From the NCBI RefSeq assembly GCF_900109465.1, contig NZ_FOAZ01000003.1:62001-126000 (forward strand): a stretch of 64,000 bases of DNA, in the 5' to 3' direction. Position 1 is the first letter of the stretch. Each line of letters opens with the position of its first letter. The stretch is from Streptacidiphilus jiangxiensis. Lineage in GTDB: Bacteria; Actinomycetota; Actinomycetes; Streptomycetales; Streptomycetaceae. Shown piece after piece: positions 34,230 through 42,318 of this stretch. The notes under the pieces are model-generated. The model made no database searches. It was not told the DNA's origin and saw only the letters and a program-made list of their open reading frames with translations. A program made the position numbers and the translations under genes.

Positions 34230-35189
34230 TTACTCCACGACCGCGACGGGCGCGTCCACCGCGTTGCGGTCGATCATCGCGGTGCGTCCGCCGTGGCTCT
34301 CGGTGGTGTTGCCCACGTACTGGTGGACGCGGTGGTGCCCGGCCCACTGGCTCTGGCCGAGCGCGCGGTAGCCGTCGGTGGAGGAGCGGTGGTCCCAGCG
34401 GGCGTACCAGATCACGTCCGGCAGGGCGCCGACCTGCTGCGCGGCCCGGGTGAGCCCCGCCTCGCGGTACTGGCCGGCCTCGGCGGGGTCGACGCCGGCC
34501 CGCCACTCGGCGGCCGGCCCGCGGCCGGTCGCGGCGAGGGAGACGAGGTCGGCGACGCCGGAGTCGGCGGAGCTGTAGAAGCCGGAGAGGTAGCCGGCCG
34601 CGTGCACGGCGCGGGACCAGGAGGTGGTGTAGCGCAGGACGGCGAGGCTGCACTTGCCGCGGTCGCGGGAGTACGCCTCCATGTCCAGGTAGACGGGGCT
34701 GCCGGGGGCGAGGCCGAGCGAGCGGGCCGCACGGACCGCGTCCTGCCCGTCCGACTGGCCCTGGCCGAAGGCCTTCCAGGAGCTGATCCGCGAGGTGCGC
34801 GCGTGCGCGTCGGTGACGCAGGGCGCCTGTGCCCCGACGTAGAGCGGCAGCAAGCGCCAGCCCATCGCCGCGGCGGCGTGGACGTAGCCGCGGTTCAGGT
34901 GCGGCTGGGAGCAGGCGCGGTTGCCGCCGCCGATGTAGAGGCCGAGCGCGCCATAGGGAGAGCTCTGTCTCCAGGCGCGCAGCAGCGCGGAGTCGGGGGC
35001 GGAGCAGGTGTCGAAGGCCTGTCCGTGGAAGACCTGCGGCACTCCTCGCCACGTGCTCGCGGCGGCCTCGGTCGGGGACACCAGCGCTGGTACGAACACC
35101 AGCGCAAGCATCGTGCAGAGCAGTGAGCGCAGCGCGGCTCGAGACCGCGGAGAGCGACGACGGCGCAGAACGGTTCGGGCTTTGGTCAC
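34230..35189 (-). CDS. Secreted DUF1906 (Rv2525c-like) protein
   Basis: Secreted protein of 319 residues with a GTG start and signal peptide (LRSLLCTMLALVFVPALVSP). The domain is the glycoside-hydrolase-25-like DUF1906: GQAFDTCSAPDSALLRAWRQ, YGALGLYIGGGNRACSQPHL, GWRLLPLYVGAQAPC, VYLDMEAYSRDRGKC, YLSGFYSSADSG and VIWYARWDH. The Asp/Glu pair in LDMEAY corresponds to the catalytic region of GH25 lysozymes, but activity in this family is not established; Rv2525c itself has been linked to cell-wall homeostasis and Tat export. Arg pairs before the signal core (RRRRSPRSR) would also fit Tat. Confidence 0.88.
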   Translation of the reverse strand: MTKARTVLRRRRSPRSRAALRSLLCTMLALVFVPALVSPTEAAASTWRGVPQVFHGQAFDTCSAPDSALLRAWRQSSPYGALGLYIGGGNRACSQPHLNRGYVHAAAAMGWRLLPLYVGAQAPCVTDAHARTSRISSWKAFGQGQSDGQDAVRAARSLGLAPGSPVYLDMEAYSRDRGKCSLAVLRYTTSWSRAVHAAGYLSGFYSSADSGVADLVSLAATGRGPAAEWRAGVDPAEAGQYREAGLTRAAQQVGALPDVIWYARWDHRSSTDGYRALGQSQWAGHHRVHQYVGNTTESHGGRTAMIDRNAVDAPVAVVE

Positions 35190-35284
35190 ACGCGATCGTG
35201 AGCTGAATGTCCGTTATCTGACGATATGCCACGCCAGAGTAAGGTCATTGCCGTTTATACACTCCTTACCGCATACTCGACCCC

Positions 35285-36265
35285 ATGACCTCGACCCCGT
35301 CCTCCTCCCGCACCGCGCCCTTCGAGGAGCACGGTGGCTGGAGCGACGCGTCGGTCCGTGTCGGTGCGCCACCTCCGTCGCCTGCGGGCGAGGGAACGGA
35401 AGCACAGCGGCGCCGGAGCAGGATTCCGGCGCCGCTGTTCTGTCTGGCGGCCATGGTCACCGTGCAGCTCGGCATCGCCCTGTCCACGCCGCTCTTCCCG
35501 CAGCTGGGCGTCGCCGGGACCACGCTGCTGCGGCTGCTCACCGCGTCCGCGGTGCTGCTCCTCGCCACCCGCCCGCGCCTGCGCGGACGCAGCGCCCGCG
35601 ACCTGGGCGCGGCCGCGCTGCTGGGCGTCGCCTCGGCCGGCATGACGCTGACCTTCGCGAGCGCGGTGGCCCGGCTGCCGATGGGCACCGCCGCCACCAT
35701 CGAGTTCCTCGGCCCGCTGGCCGTCGCCCTCGGCTTCTCCCGACGTCTCGGCCACGTCCTGTGGGCGCTGCTCGCCGCGGCGGGCGTCGCCCTGCTGACC
35801 CTCGTGGGCGGGGGCTCCGGCCACGTCTCGGCGAGCGGGCTGGCCTTCGCCTTCGGCGCGGCCGTCTGCCTGGGCCTCTACATCCTGCTGACGCAGCAGG
35901 TCGGCACGGCGTTCAGCGGGTTCGAGGGCCTGGCCCTGTCGCTGACGGTCGCCGCGATCGTCCTCGTTCCCTTCGGTGCGGCCCAGGCCTGGCACGGCGT
36001 CAGCACCAGCGCCCACCCGTGGGCGCCGCTGCTCAGTGCCGCGGGCGTGGCGATGCTGTTCCCGCTCGCCCCCTACCTGCTGGAGATGACGGCGCTGCGG
36101 CGGATGCCGCAGCGGGTCTTCAGCGTCATCGCCAGCCTGGAACCCGCGGTCTCGGCGCTGGTCGGACTCACCGTCCTCGGGCAGGTCCTGTCACCGGTGC
36201 AGCTGGCCGGCATCGCCTGCGTGGTCGCCGCGAGCGCAGGGGCCACCTTCTTCGACAAGAGGTAG
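35285..36265 (+). CDS. EamA-family (DMT) exporter
   Basis: Integral membrane protein of 326 residues with ten membrane helices arranged as two EamA repeats. After a 50-residue cytoplasmic lead, helices start at PAPLFCLAAMVTVQLGIALS; the TTLLRLLTASAVLLL, TAATIEFLGPLAVALGF and QRVFSVIASLEPAVSALVGL motifs are typical of RhtA/YdcZ-like threonine and homoserine exporters. It probably exports amino acids or related metabolites. It is divergent from the DUF1906 gene with a 95-base, A+T-richer promoter interval. Confidence 0.9.
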   Translation: MTSTPSSSRTAPFEEHGGWSDASVRVGAPPPSPAGEGTEAQRRRSRIPAPLFCLAAMVTVQLGIALSTPLFPQLGVAGTTLLRLLTASAVLLLATRPRLRGRSARDLGAAALLGVASAGMTLTFASAVARLPMGTAATIEFLGPLAVALGFSRRLGHVLWALLAAAGVALLTLVGGGSGHVSASGLAFAFGAAVCLGLYILLTQQVGTAFSGFEGLALSLTVAAIVLVPFGAAQAWHGVSTSAHPWAPLLSAAGVAMLFPLAPYLLEMTALRRMPQRVFSVIASLEPAVSALVGLTVLGQVLSPVQLAGIACVVAASAGATFFDKR

Positions 36266-36272
36266 TCGCACC

Positions 36273-36380
36273 ACCAGGGGCACGAGGAACCGCGCGACAA
36301 GCCGACGACGAGCAGCCGGCCCTCAACGCACAGGGCCGTCCGCGCGGGGTGGCTGCTCGCGCAGTTCCCCACCCCCTGGA
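36273..36380. repeat. Intergenic repeat element C (divergent)
   Basis: Starts CCAGGGGCACGAGGAACC and ends GCGCAGTTCCCCACCCCCTG, a diverged version of the ends of elements A and B (21.4 and 53.7 kb). The middle is different. It lies between convergent genes. Confidence 0.5.
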
Positions 36381-36397
36381 CGCTACGCGTCCAGGGG
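36373..36397 (-). terminator. Hairpin over the acetyltransferase stop codon
   Basis: CCCCTGGACGC, 3 bases, GCGTCCAGGGG. The stop codon of the acetyltransferase lies in its centre, so the terminator stem uses coding bases. Confidence 0.6.
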
Positions 36398-37366
36398 TTT
36401 CCGCTGGGCCACCCAGGTCTGCTTCGCCCGGTACCCCAGCCGCTCGTACAGCCCCACCGCCCCCGTCGGCGACTCCGCGTCGACGCCGAGGCAGGACCGG
36501 GTGTAGCCGTCGGCCAGGCCCACCCTCATGGTGTGGGCCAGCAGCGCGGACGCGATGCCGCGCTTGCGGCCCGCCCGGACCGTGCCGACGAGGGCGACGT
36601 AGAGCTCGCGTCCCTCCGGAGTCACGTACTCCTCGGCCAGGACGATCGCCAGCGGCGTCCCACGGCCCGCGTCGTACGCGACGAAGCTGTTCCCGGCCCG
36701 GAACGCCGGGCCGCCGGTGAAGTGCGCCCACCCTTCCGGGGTCTGCGGCACGCTGTCGTAGTGGTCCACGAAGGCCTCGTTGCGTACGGCGAGCGCGTCC
36801 GCCGAGCGCTCCTGCGTGAACACGCGGAACTCCACGCCGTCCGGAGCCGGCGACTCGGGCAGCGCGGGCACCGTCGCCGCCAGGTCGGCGACGACCATGT
36901 TGCGGTACCAGCGCGAAGGCTCGTAGCCCAGTTGGGCGAAGAGCCGCTCCGACGCGGTGGAACCGACGCCGCAACCGTCGTTCATCACGACCGGAACTCC
37001 GGGGAAGCGCTCGTCGCTCAGTGCCCGGGCGGCGTCCTCCGCCCAGGTCAGCAGTCGCCCGCCCACGCCGCGGCCGCGGTACTGCGGGTCGACCCCGCCG
37101 AACTGCCAGAAGTCGTGGGAGGCCTCGGCGACGGTCCGCGCCTTCATGTAGTGGTAGCCGACCATGCGGCCCCCGTCCCAGACGGCGAGGCTGCCGCGCG
37201 CCATGTCGACGTACGGGTCGTCGAAGCGGGTCAGCACGTCGGCCTCGGTGGGGTTCTCGTCCTCCTGCTCGACCGCCTCGATCGCCACCAGCAGCCGGTG
37301 CCAGGCCGGCACGTCCGCGCGCTCGAGGGGACGCCAGGCGAGCTCCGTGGCACTGTCAGCACTCAT
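36383..37366 (-). CDS. Two-domain GNAT acetyltransferase
   Basis: Protein of 327 residues with two GNAT folds in tandem, like mycothiol synthase (MshD) and related enzymes. Domain 1 (about 10-165) has the acetyl-CoA motif VDPQYRGRGVGGRLLTWAED. Domain 2 (about 180-325) has VGTVRAGRKRGIASALLAHT and ends NAxxLYERLGY-like (GLYERLGYRAKQTW). The start at 37366 gives MSADSATELAW. The substrate cannot be named; true MshD is usually elsewhere in the genome and has different flanking motifs. It is monocistronic and convergent with the exporter. Confidence 0.88.
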   Translation of the reverse strand: MSADSATELAWRPLERADVPAWHRLLVAIEAVEQEDENPTEADVLTRFDDPYVDMARGSLAVWDGGRMVGYHYMKARTVAEASHDFWQFGGVDPQYRGRGVGGRLLTWAEDAARALSDERFPGVPVVMNDGCGVGSTASERLFAQLGYEPSRWYRNMVVADLAATVPALPESPAPDGVEFRVFTQERSADALAVRNEAFVDHYDSVPQTPEGWAHFTGGPAFRAGNSFVAYDAGRGTPLAIVLAEEYVTPEGRELYVALVGTVRAGRKRGIASALLAHTMRVGLADGYTRSCLGVDAESPTGAVGLYERLGYRAKQTWVAQRKPLDA

Positions 37367-37408
37367 ACGATCGAGTCTGCGCACGGCCCGGCCCGGCGGG
37401 CAACGCAA

Positions 37409-38593
37409 TTACCCGTCCGCCGTGAGCACCAACCCCGAGGTCGGGACGCCCGTCCCCGCGGTGACCAGCACCGCCGACGCGCCCGCCACCTGGTTGACGC
37501 TGCTGCCGCGCAGCTGCCGCACACCCTCGGCGATGCCGTTCATACCGTGCAGGTAGGCCTCGCCGAGCTGGCCGCCGTGGGTGTTGACGGGCAGCCGCCC
37601 GCCGAGCTCCAGGCCGCCGTCGGCGGCGAACGCGGCCGCCTCGCCACGGCCGCAGAAGCCGAACTCCTCCAGCTGCATCAGCACGAACGGCGTGAAGTGG
37701 TCGTACAGGACCGCCGTGTCGACGTCCTCGGGCCGCAGCCCGCTGCTGCGCCACAGCTGGCGGGCGACGACGCCGAGCTCCGGCAGGCCGGTGAGGTCGT
37801 CGCGGTAGAAGCTGGTCATCGCCTCCTGGGCGCGGCCGGCGCCCTGGGCGGCGGCGGCGATGACGGCGGGCGCGTGGCGCAGGTCCCGGGCGCGCTCGAC
37901 GGAGGTGACGACGACGGCCTGGCCGCCGTCGGTCTCCTGGCAGCAGTCGAGCAGGCGCAGCGGCTCGACGATCCAGCGGGAGGCGGCGTGCTCGGCAAGG
38001 GTGATCGGGCGCCGGTAGAAGTACGCGGCCGGGTTGGTCGCGGCGTGGCGCCGGTCGGCGACGGCGACGTGGCCGAGGACGTCCGGGCTGAGCCCGTAGG
38101 TGTGCAGGTAGCGGGCGGCGTGCAGGGCGACCCAGGAGGCGGGTGTCAGCAGGCCCGGCGGCATCGTCCAGCCCATGGCGACGCCCTCGGCGGAGGGCTG
38201 GCGCGACTGGAGGCCGCTGCCGAACCGGTGTCCGGAGCGCTCGTTGAAGGCCCGGTAGCAGACGACGACCTCGGCCACGCCGGTCGCGACCGCCATCGCG
38301 GCCTGCTGGACGGTGGCACAGGCGGCGCCGCCGCCGTAGTGGATGCGGCTGAAGAAGGACAGCTCGCCGATGCCCGCCGCCTGGGCGACGGTGATCTCGG
38401 GGCTGGTGTCCATGGTGAAGGTGACCAGGCCGTCGACGTCCGCAGGCGTGAGCCCGGCGTCGTCGAGCGCGGCGTGGACCGCCTCGACGGCGAGCTTCAG
38501 CTCGCTGCGGCCGGAGTCCTTGGAGAACTCCGTGGCCCCGATCCCGGCGACCGCGGCGTGACCGCCGAGCGTGTCGGCGCGGTGCAGACTCAT
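37409..38593 (-). CDS. Thiolase-fold lipid-transfer protein (Ltp2-like aldolase)
   Basis: Thiolase-superfamily protein of 394 residues. It begins HAAVAGIGATEFSKDSGRSE, carries GGGAACATVQQAAMAVATG near the usual nucleophile, then YDHFTPFVLMQLEEFGFC and NTHGGQLGEAYLHGMNGIAE. In actinobacteria such proteins pair with DUF35/OB partners and act as retro-aldolases (Ltp2 in cholesterol side-chain removal) rather than thiolases. It overlaps the upstream MaoC-OB gene by four bases (ATGA), so the two are made together and probably form one complex. The actual substrate may be a branched or steroid-like acyl-CoA. Confidence 0.88.
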   Translation of the reverse strand: MSLHRADTLGGHAAVAGIGATEFSKDSGRSELKLAVEAVHAALDDAGLTPADVDGLVTFTMDTSPEITVAQAAGIGELSFFSRIHYGGGAACATVQQAAMAVATGVAEVVVCYRAFNERSGHRFGSGLQSRQPSAEGVAMGWTMPPGLLTPASWVALHAARYLHTYGLSPDVLGHVAVADRRHAATNPAAYFYRRPITLAEHAASRWIVEPLRLLDCCQETDGGQAVVVTSVERARDLRHAPAVIAAAAQGAGRAQEAMTSFYRDDLTGLPELGVVARQLWRSSGLRPEDVDTAVLYDHFTPFVLMQLEEFGFCGRGEAAAFAADGGLELGGRLPVNTHGGQLGEAYLHGMNGIAEGVRQLRGSSVNQVAGASAVLVTAGTGVPTSGLVLTADG

Positions 38594-39870
38594 CCGTGCC
38601 TCCTCACCTTCACTGTTCCGCTGACGTGCACACCGAGCCGGTTCGTCCCGCGGATCGCGAGCACCGTCCGCCCGTCCTCGCCGCGTTCGGTCACCTCGCC
38701 GCTGAACTGCAGCTCGTCGCCGGGGTAGGCGGGCACGCCGAGCCGGATCGCGATCGCCTCGATCCGGGCGTCGGGTCCGGTCCAGTCGGTGACGTAGCGG
38801 CCGACGAGGCCGTTGGTGGTGAGGATGTTCATGAAGATGTCCGGTGCGCCCTTGGCGCGCGCCAACTCGGCGTCGTGGTGCACGTCCTGGTAGTCGCGGG
38901 AGGCGATGGCGCCGGACACGATGAGCGTGCGGGTCAGCGGGACGCGCAGCGGCGGCAGCCGGTCCGGGCCGGCCGGATGGAAGACGGGCAGCACCAACTC
39001 CTCGTCGAAGCGCTGGAATCCGAGACGGACGGGCATGCCGATGGTCACCTGGTCGGCCGCAGCGCCCACCACGTTGGCCACGATCCGCACACCCTCGGCG
39101 AGTTCGACGAGGGCGACGGCATAGGGCTTGCCGCCGAAGGCGACCGGCAGCGGGTGGTGGACGGTGACCTTCGAGTACACCGCGCCGTCGCCGCTCGCGG
39201 CCTCGGCGTGCCACTGGTCGCCGCCGCACGCGTTGCACCCGGGCAGCCAGGGGAAGCGCGCCGTGCCGCACGCGTCGCAGCGTTGGAAGCGCAGCTCGCC
39301 GGCGGCGACACCGTCCCAGTAGCCGGCGTTGTCGCGGTTGACCACGGGTCTCGGACGGCGCGGCCTCGTGTCCACAGCCTGTGGACGCTCGCCCTTCCCG
39401 GTCGGCCTGAACTTGAGGATCCGGAACCGGTGGGTGCCGACGGGGGTGGCCTCGCCCGGCTTCTCCCCGGCCGCCTCGTCGTAGGCGCGCACGTTCATCC
39501 GCGTGGTGACGAAGTGGCCGGTGCCGAGCGCGGTGTGCTTCTCGGCGGAGACGCTCTCGATGACGGAGTCGAAGAGCACCCGCTCGCCGATCCGCAGCGG
39601 CCGCGCGTACTCCTGCTCGCAGTCGGTCGCGACCACGGAGCCGTACCCGGCGGCCTCCAGCTCCCGCATCAGGGAGTCGAAGTGCTCGCTGCGCCCGGAC
39701 TGTCCCATGGTCCACGCCTGCAGCATCGCGGGCGGCGCGACCCCGTCCGGCGGGACGGTGTCGCCCATGGCCTCGCACCAGTGCCTGATCATGGGCGCGT
39801 TGACGGGATCGGGCCCCACTCCAGCCACCGTGGAGGGCAGTCCCTGGTATGCCTCCAGCTCCAGATTCAC
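38590..39870 (-). CDS. Fused MaoC / DUF35-OB / MaoC protein (ChsH2-ChsH1-like)
   Basis: Protein of 426 residues with a GTG start. Domain order: an N-terminal MaoC-like hot-dog (about 1-150), a zinc ribbon (CDACGTARFPWLPGCNACGG, about 195-215), a DUF35 OB-fold (about 215-300) and a C-terminal MaoC domain (about 305-425) with the hydratase residues in SRDYQDVHHDAELA. In M. tuberculosis these parts are two proteins, ChsH2 (MaoC plus DUF35) and ChsH1 (MaoC), which hydrate a steroid side-chain enoyl-CoA and dock the aldolase Ltp2. Here they are one chain next to an Ltp2-like gene. A palindromic operator lies just upstream. Confidence 0.88.
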   Translation of the reverse strand: MNLELEAYQGLPSTVAGVGPDPVNAPMIRHWCEAMGDTVPPDGVAPPAMLQAWTMGQSGRSEHFDSLMRELEAAGYGSVVATDCEQEYARPLRIGERVLFDSVIESVSAEKHTALGTGHFVTTRMNVRAYDEAAGEKPGEATPVGTHRFRILKFRPTGKGERPQAVDTRPRRPRPVVNRDNAGYWDGVAAGELRFQRCDACGTARFPWLPGCNACGGDQWHAEAASGDGAVYSKVTVHHPLPVAFGGKPYAVALVELAEGVRIVANVVGAAADQVTIGMPVRLGFQRFDEELVLPVFHPAGPDRLPPLRVPLTRTLIVSGAIASRDYQDVHHDAELARAKGAPDIFMNILTTNGLVGRYVTDWTGPDARIEAIAIRLGVPAYPGDELQFSGEVTERGEDGRTVLAIRGTNRLGVHVSGTVKVRRHG

Positions 39871-39872
39871 GG

Positions 39873-39907
39873 ATCTGACAGTGCGTCAGATACAGCGACC
39901 GTGTCAA
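39873..39907 (-). promoter_or_regulatory. Promoter and TetR-like operator of the MaoC-OB / thiolase operon
   Basis: Perfect palindrome ATCTGACAGTGCGTCAGAT (39873-39891), 7-bp arms and 5-base centre. Consensus -35 TTGACA (39907-39902), an 18-base spacer and CACTGT (39883-39878) put the transcript start at or beside the GTG at 39870, and no ribosome binding site is seen. This is probably a leaderless transcript with the operator over its -10 box. Confidence 0.55.
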
Positions 39908-39913
39908 GACAGG

Positions 39914-39950
39914 ACGACGGCCCCGAGGGGGACACCCCGGGGCCGCCGTC
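39914..39950. terminator. Terminator of the small secreted protein gene
   Basis: GACGGCCCCG and CGGGGCCGCCGTC pair around a GGGG/CCCC core, 20 bases past the stop at 39971, with one unpaired base. Confidence 0.6.
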
Positions 39951-39970
39951 ACGTACCGAGACCGGCCGGC

Positions 39971-40288
39971 CTAGCCGCCGAACACGATCCGCACATTGCT
40001 GTTGGACTGGTTGCTGAAGAGCTGGCCGCTGTTGCCCTTCACGCCAAGGGTGTTGTTCTGGTTCGACGCACCGGAACCGTTCGCGGTCTGCTGCGACCAG
40101 TTCGCGTTGCCGTCCACCCACCCGGAGAGGTTCCCCGACCCGGTGTCGGTCACGGAGCTGGTGGTGGTGCTGCTGGTCGAACCCCCACCCGCGAACGCCC
40201 CGTTGTCGGCGGACGCGGCCCCGGCCCCGAGCAGGAGCGCGGCGGCGGCGAGCGGGACGGCGACGAGAGCGGTACGGATACGGGACAT
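39971..40288 (-). CDS. Small secreted Asn/Ser/Gly-rich protein
   Basis: Secreted protein of 105 residues with a GAGGA-like site upstream; signal peptide ALVAVPLAAAALLLGAGAASA. The mature part has no Cys and is rich in Asn, Ser, Gly and Thr (NGAFAGGGSTSSTTTSS, NQNNTLGVKGNSGQLFSNQS), ending NVRIVFGG. Composition and size recall surface proteins of aerial hyphae, and the Asn/Gln-rich strands could form amyloid-like sheets as in curli or chaplins, but the chaplin domain itself is not present. The family is not recognised. Confidence 0.7.
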   Translation of the reverse strand: MSRIRTALVAVPLAAAALLLGAGAASADNGAFAGGGSTSSTTTSSVTDTGSGNLSGWVDGNANWSQQTANGSGASNQNNTLGVKGNSGQLFSNQSNSNVRIVFGG

Positions 40289-40471
40289 GCGGTCCTCCTG
40301 GCTGGCTCTGCGGTACTTCGGACTTGCGCGGACTGCGACGTCGCACTGCCAGAATTCCTCAACGAATCGACAAAGAGCCAGACCTGTCAGTCCATTTCGC
40401 CCTTTGGTGTGGATCGGGTACGGAGCACGCATAACCGGCGCCCGAGCGGTTACCCATCCGCTGGTTTCCTT

Positions 40472-42196
40472 TCACAGCGCCGCGAGTTCGTCGGCCAGGT
40501 CGTCGAGGCCGAAGCTGCCCTGGGCCAGGGCGCGCATGTGCCAGGACTTCAGGTCGAAGGTCTCGCCGCGGGCCAGCTTCGCCGCCTGCGCGGCGGCGCG
40601 GCCCTGGCGCCAGACGCGTTCGCCGAGCTTGTAGCCGATGGCCTGGCCCGGCCAGCCCAGATAGCGGATGATCTCGCTCTCCCGCATCTTCGCCGGGACC
40701 CCGCTGTGGGCGGCGAAGAACGCGGAGGCCAGCTCCGGCGTCCAGGTCTCGCCCGGATGGAACGGGGAGTGGGCCGGTATCACGGCGCCGGTGTGCATGC
40801 CGATGTCGATGATCACGCGGATGGTCCGCATCATCTGGTGGTCCAGGAACCCCAGACGGCGGCCCGGATCGGCGAGGAAGCCGAGTTCGTCCATCAGGCG
40901 CTCCGCGTACAGCGCCCAGCCCTCGACGTTCGCGCTGACCGTGCCCAGGGCCACCTGGTACCGGGAGAGCGAGTCCGCCGCCGCGACCCAGGAGGCCAGC
41001 TGCAGATGATGCCCCGGGACGCCCTCGTGGTACCAGGTGCTGACCAACTGCCAGGTCGGGAACCGCTCCCGGCCCAGCGTCGGCAGCCAGGTGCGGCCCG
41101 GGCGGGAGAAGTCCAGGCTGGGCCGCGTGTAGTACGGGGCGGCCGCGGTGCCCACCGGGGCGATCCGGGACTCGACCCGGCGCAGCGGGCCGCGGATGTC
41201 GAAGTGCGTGCCGTCGAGCGCGTCGACGGCCTCGTCCATCACGCCCTGGAGCCAGGCGCGGACCTCCTCGACGCCCTCGACCGCGTGTCCCTCGACCTCC
41301 AGGTGCGCGATGGCCTCCTGCGGTGTGGCACCGGGCTCGACCCGGTCGGCCTCGGCCCGGATCTCTCCCTCGAGACGGTGGAACTCCTCCCATGCCCACG
41401 CGGTGGCCTCCGCCAGGTCCGGCTCCGCACCGGTGTGCGACCGCACCGACCGCTGGTAGAGCTCGCGTCCGGCGATGTCCGGCCGCCCGGCGGCGGCCGG
41501 GGCGTAGACCTCGCGCAGCCAGCCGCGGAACGAGGCCACGGAGTCCGCGGCCCGGGTTGCGGCGGCGTCCAGCCCCGGGCGGAGCGCCTCGGGGCAGTCG
41601 CGCGCGAACCCGGCGTACCAGCTGTCCTGGTCCTCGAACCACGCCCCCAGCTGGGTGACCACGGTCGCCACCTGCCGCGGACCGCTCACCAGGTCCCTCC
41701 GCAGCCCCTCGGCGAGCGTCGCCCGATAGCCCTGGACGGCCCCCGCGACCTCACGCATGCGGTCGACCTGGGCGGCCCAGTCGTCGTCGGTCGCCGTCGG
41801 CGTCGACAGGAAGATCCCGCGCACGCCGTGGATCGGCGCGGTGATGTTGTTCAGCGAACGGAAGTGGTCGCCGGCGTCGTGGACGGCGAGGCGGGCGGTG
41901 AGCCGCTCGCGCAGCAACCGCGCGCAGGACGCCTCCGCCTTGGCGCCGAAGGCCGCCTCCGGCAGGGCGGCCAGCCGGGCCAGGGCCTCCCGCGCGATCG
42001 CCGCCTCCTCGTCGAAGCCGTCGGGCGAGAGGTCCGGCTGTCGCCTGCCGCCCGGATCGACGCCCAGCCGGGCCGCGATGACCGGCTGCTGACGAACCAT
42101 CCGGTCCAGGTACGCGTCGGCGATCTGCCGCGGCGTGGTGGCCGCCGGAGCGTGGGTCGCGGTGTCCACCGAGGGCGGGAGGAAGGAGTCTGCCAT
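40472..42196 (-). CDS. DUF885 protein, putative metallopeptidase-like
   Basis: Cytosolic protein of 574 residues; the ATG at 42196 has a GGAGG-like site and gives MADSFLPPSVDTATH. It carries the DUF885 signature YHEGVPGHHLQLA (HExxPGHH, a likely zinc motif) around residue 385 and the C-terminal block GVPAKMRESEIIRYLGWPGQ followed by AIGYKLGERVWR. The family is mostly alpha-helical and is thought to be related to M3/M32-type peptidases; activity is little studied. It is monocistronic, tail-to-head with a serine hydrolase gene. Confidence 0.88.
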   Translation of the reverse strand: MADSFLPPSVDTATHAPAATTPRQIADAYLDRMVRQQPVIAARLGVDPGGRRQPDLSPDGFDEEAAIAREALARLAALPEAAFGAKAEASCARLLRERLTARLAVHDAGDHFRSLNNITAPIHGVRGIFLSTPTATDDDWAAQVDRMREVAGAVQGYRATLAEGLRRDLVSGPRQVATVVTQLGAWFEDQDSWYAGFARDCPEALRPGLDAAATRAADSVASFRGWLREVYAPAAAGRPDIAGRELYQRSVRSHTGAEPDLAEATAWAWEEFHRLEGEIRAEADRVEPGATPQEAIAHLEVEGHAVEGVEEVRAWLQGVMDEAVDALDGTHFDIRGPLRRVESRIAPVGTAAAPYYTRPSLDFSRPGRTWLPTLGRERFPTWQLVSTWYHEGVPGHHLQLASWVAAADSLSRYQVALGTVSANVEGWALYAERLMDELGFLADPGRRLGFLDHQMMRTIRVIIDIGMHTGAVIPAHSPFHPGETWTPELASAFFAAHSGVPAKMRESEIIRYLGWPGQAIGYKLGERVWRQGRAAAQAAKLARGETFDLKSWHMRALAQGSFGLDDLADELAAL

Positions 42197-42318
42197 GGCG
42201 CACACCTTGCCGCGCCGGGGCGGCTCGGACCAGCCCGCCCCGGCGCGGGCAATGGCCCGGATCCGGGCGGCGCGCAAGCCACTGAGGCCTGTCGCCTGGA
42301 CGGAGGGCTGACTGCTGG

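Noticed and set aside
36533-38728. 731-residue plus-strand frame over the acetyltransferase and thiolase
   Set aside because: Antisense to two recognisable enzymes; no domain or start signal.
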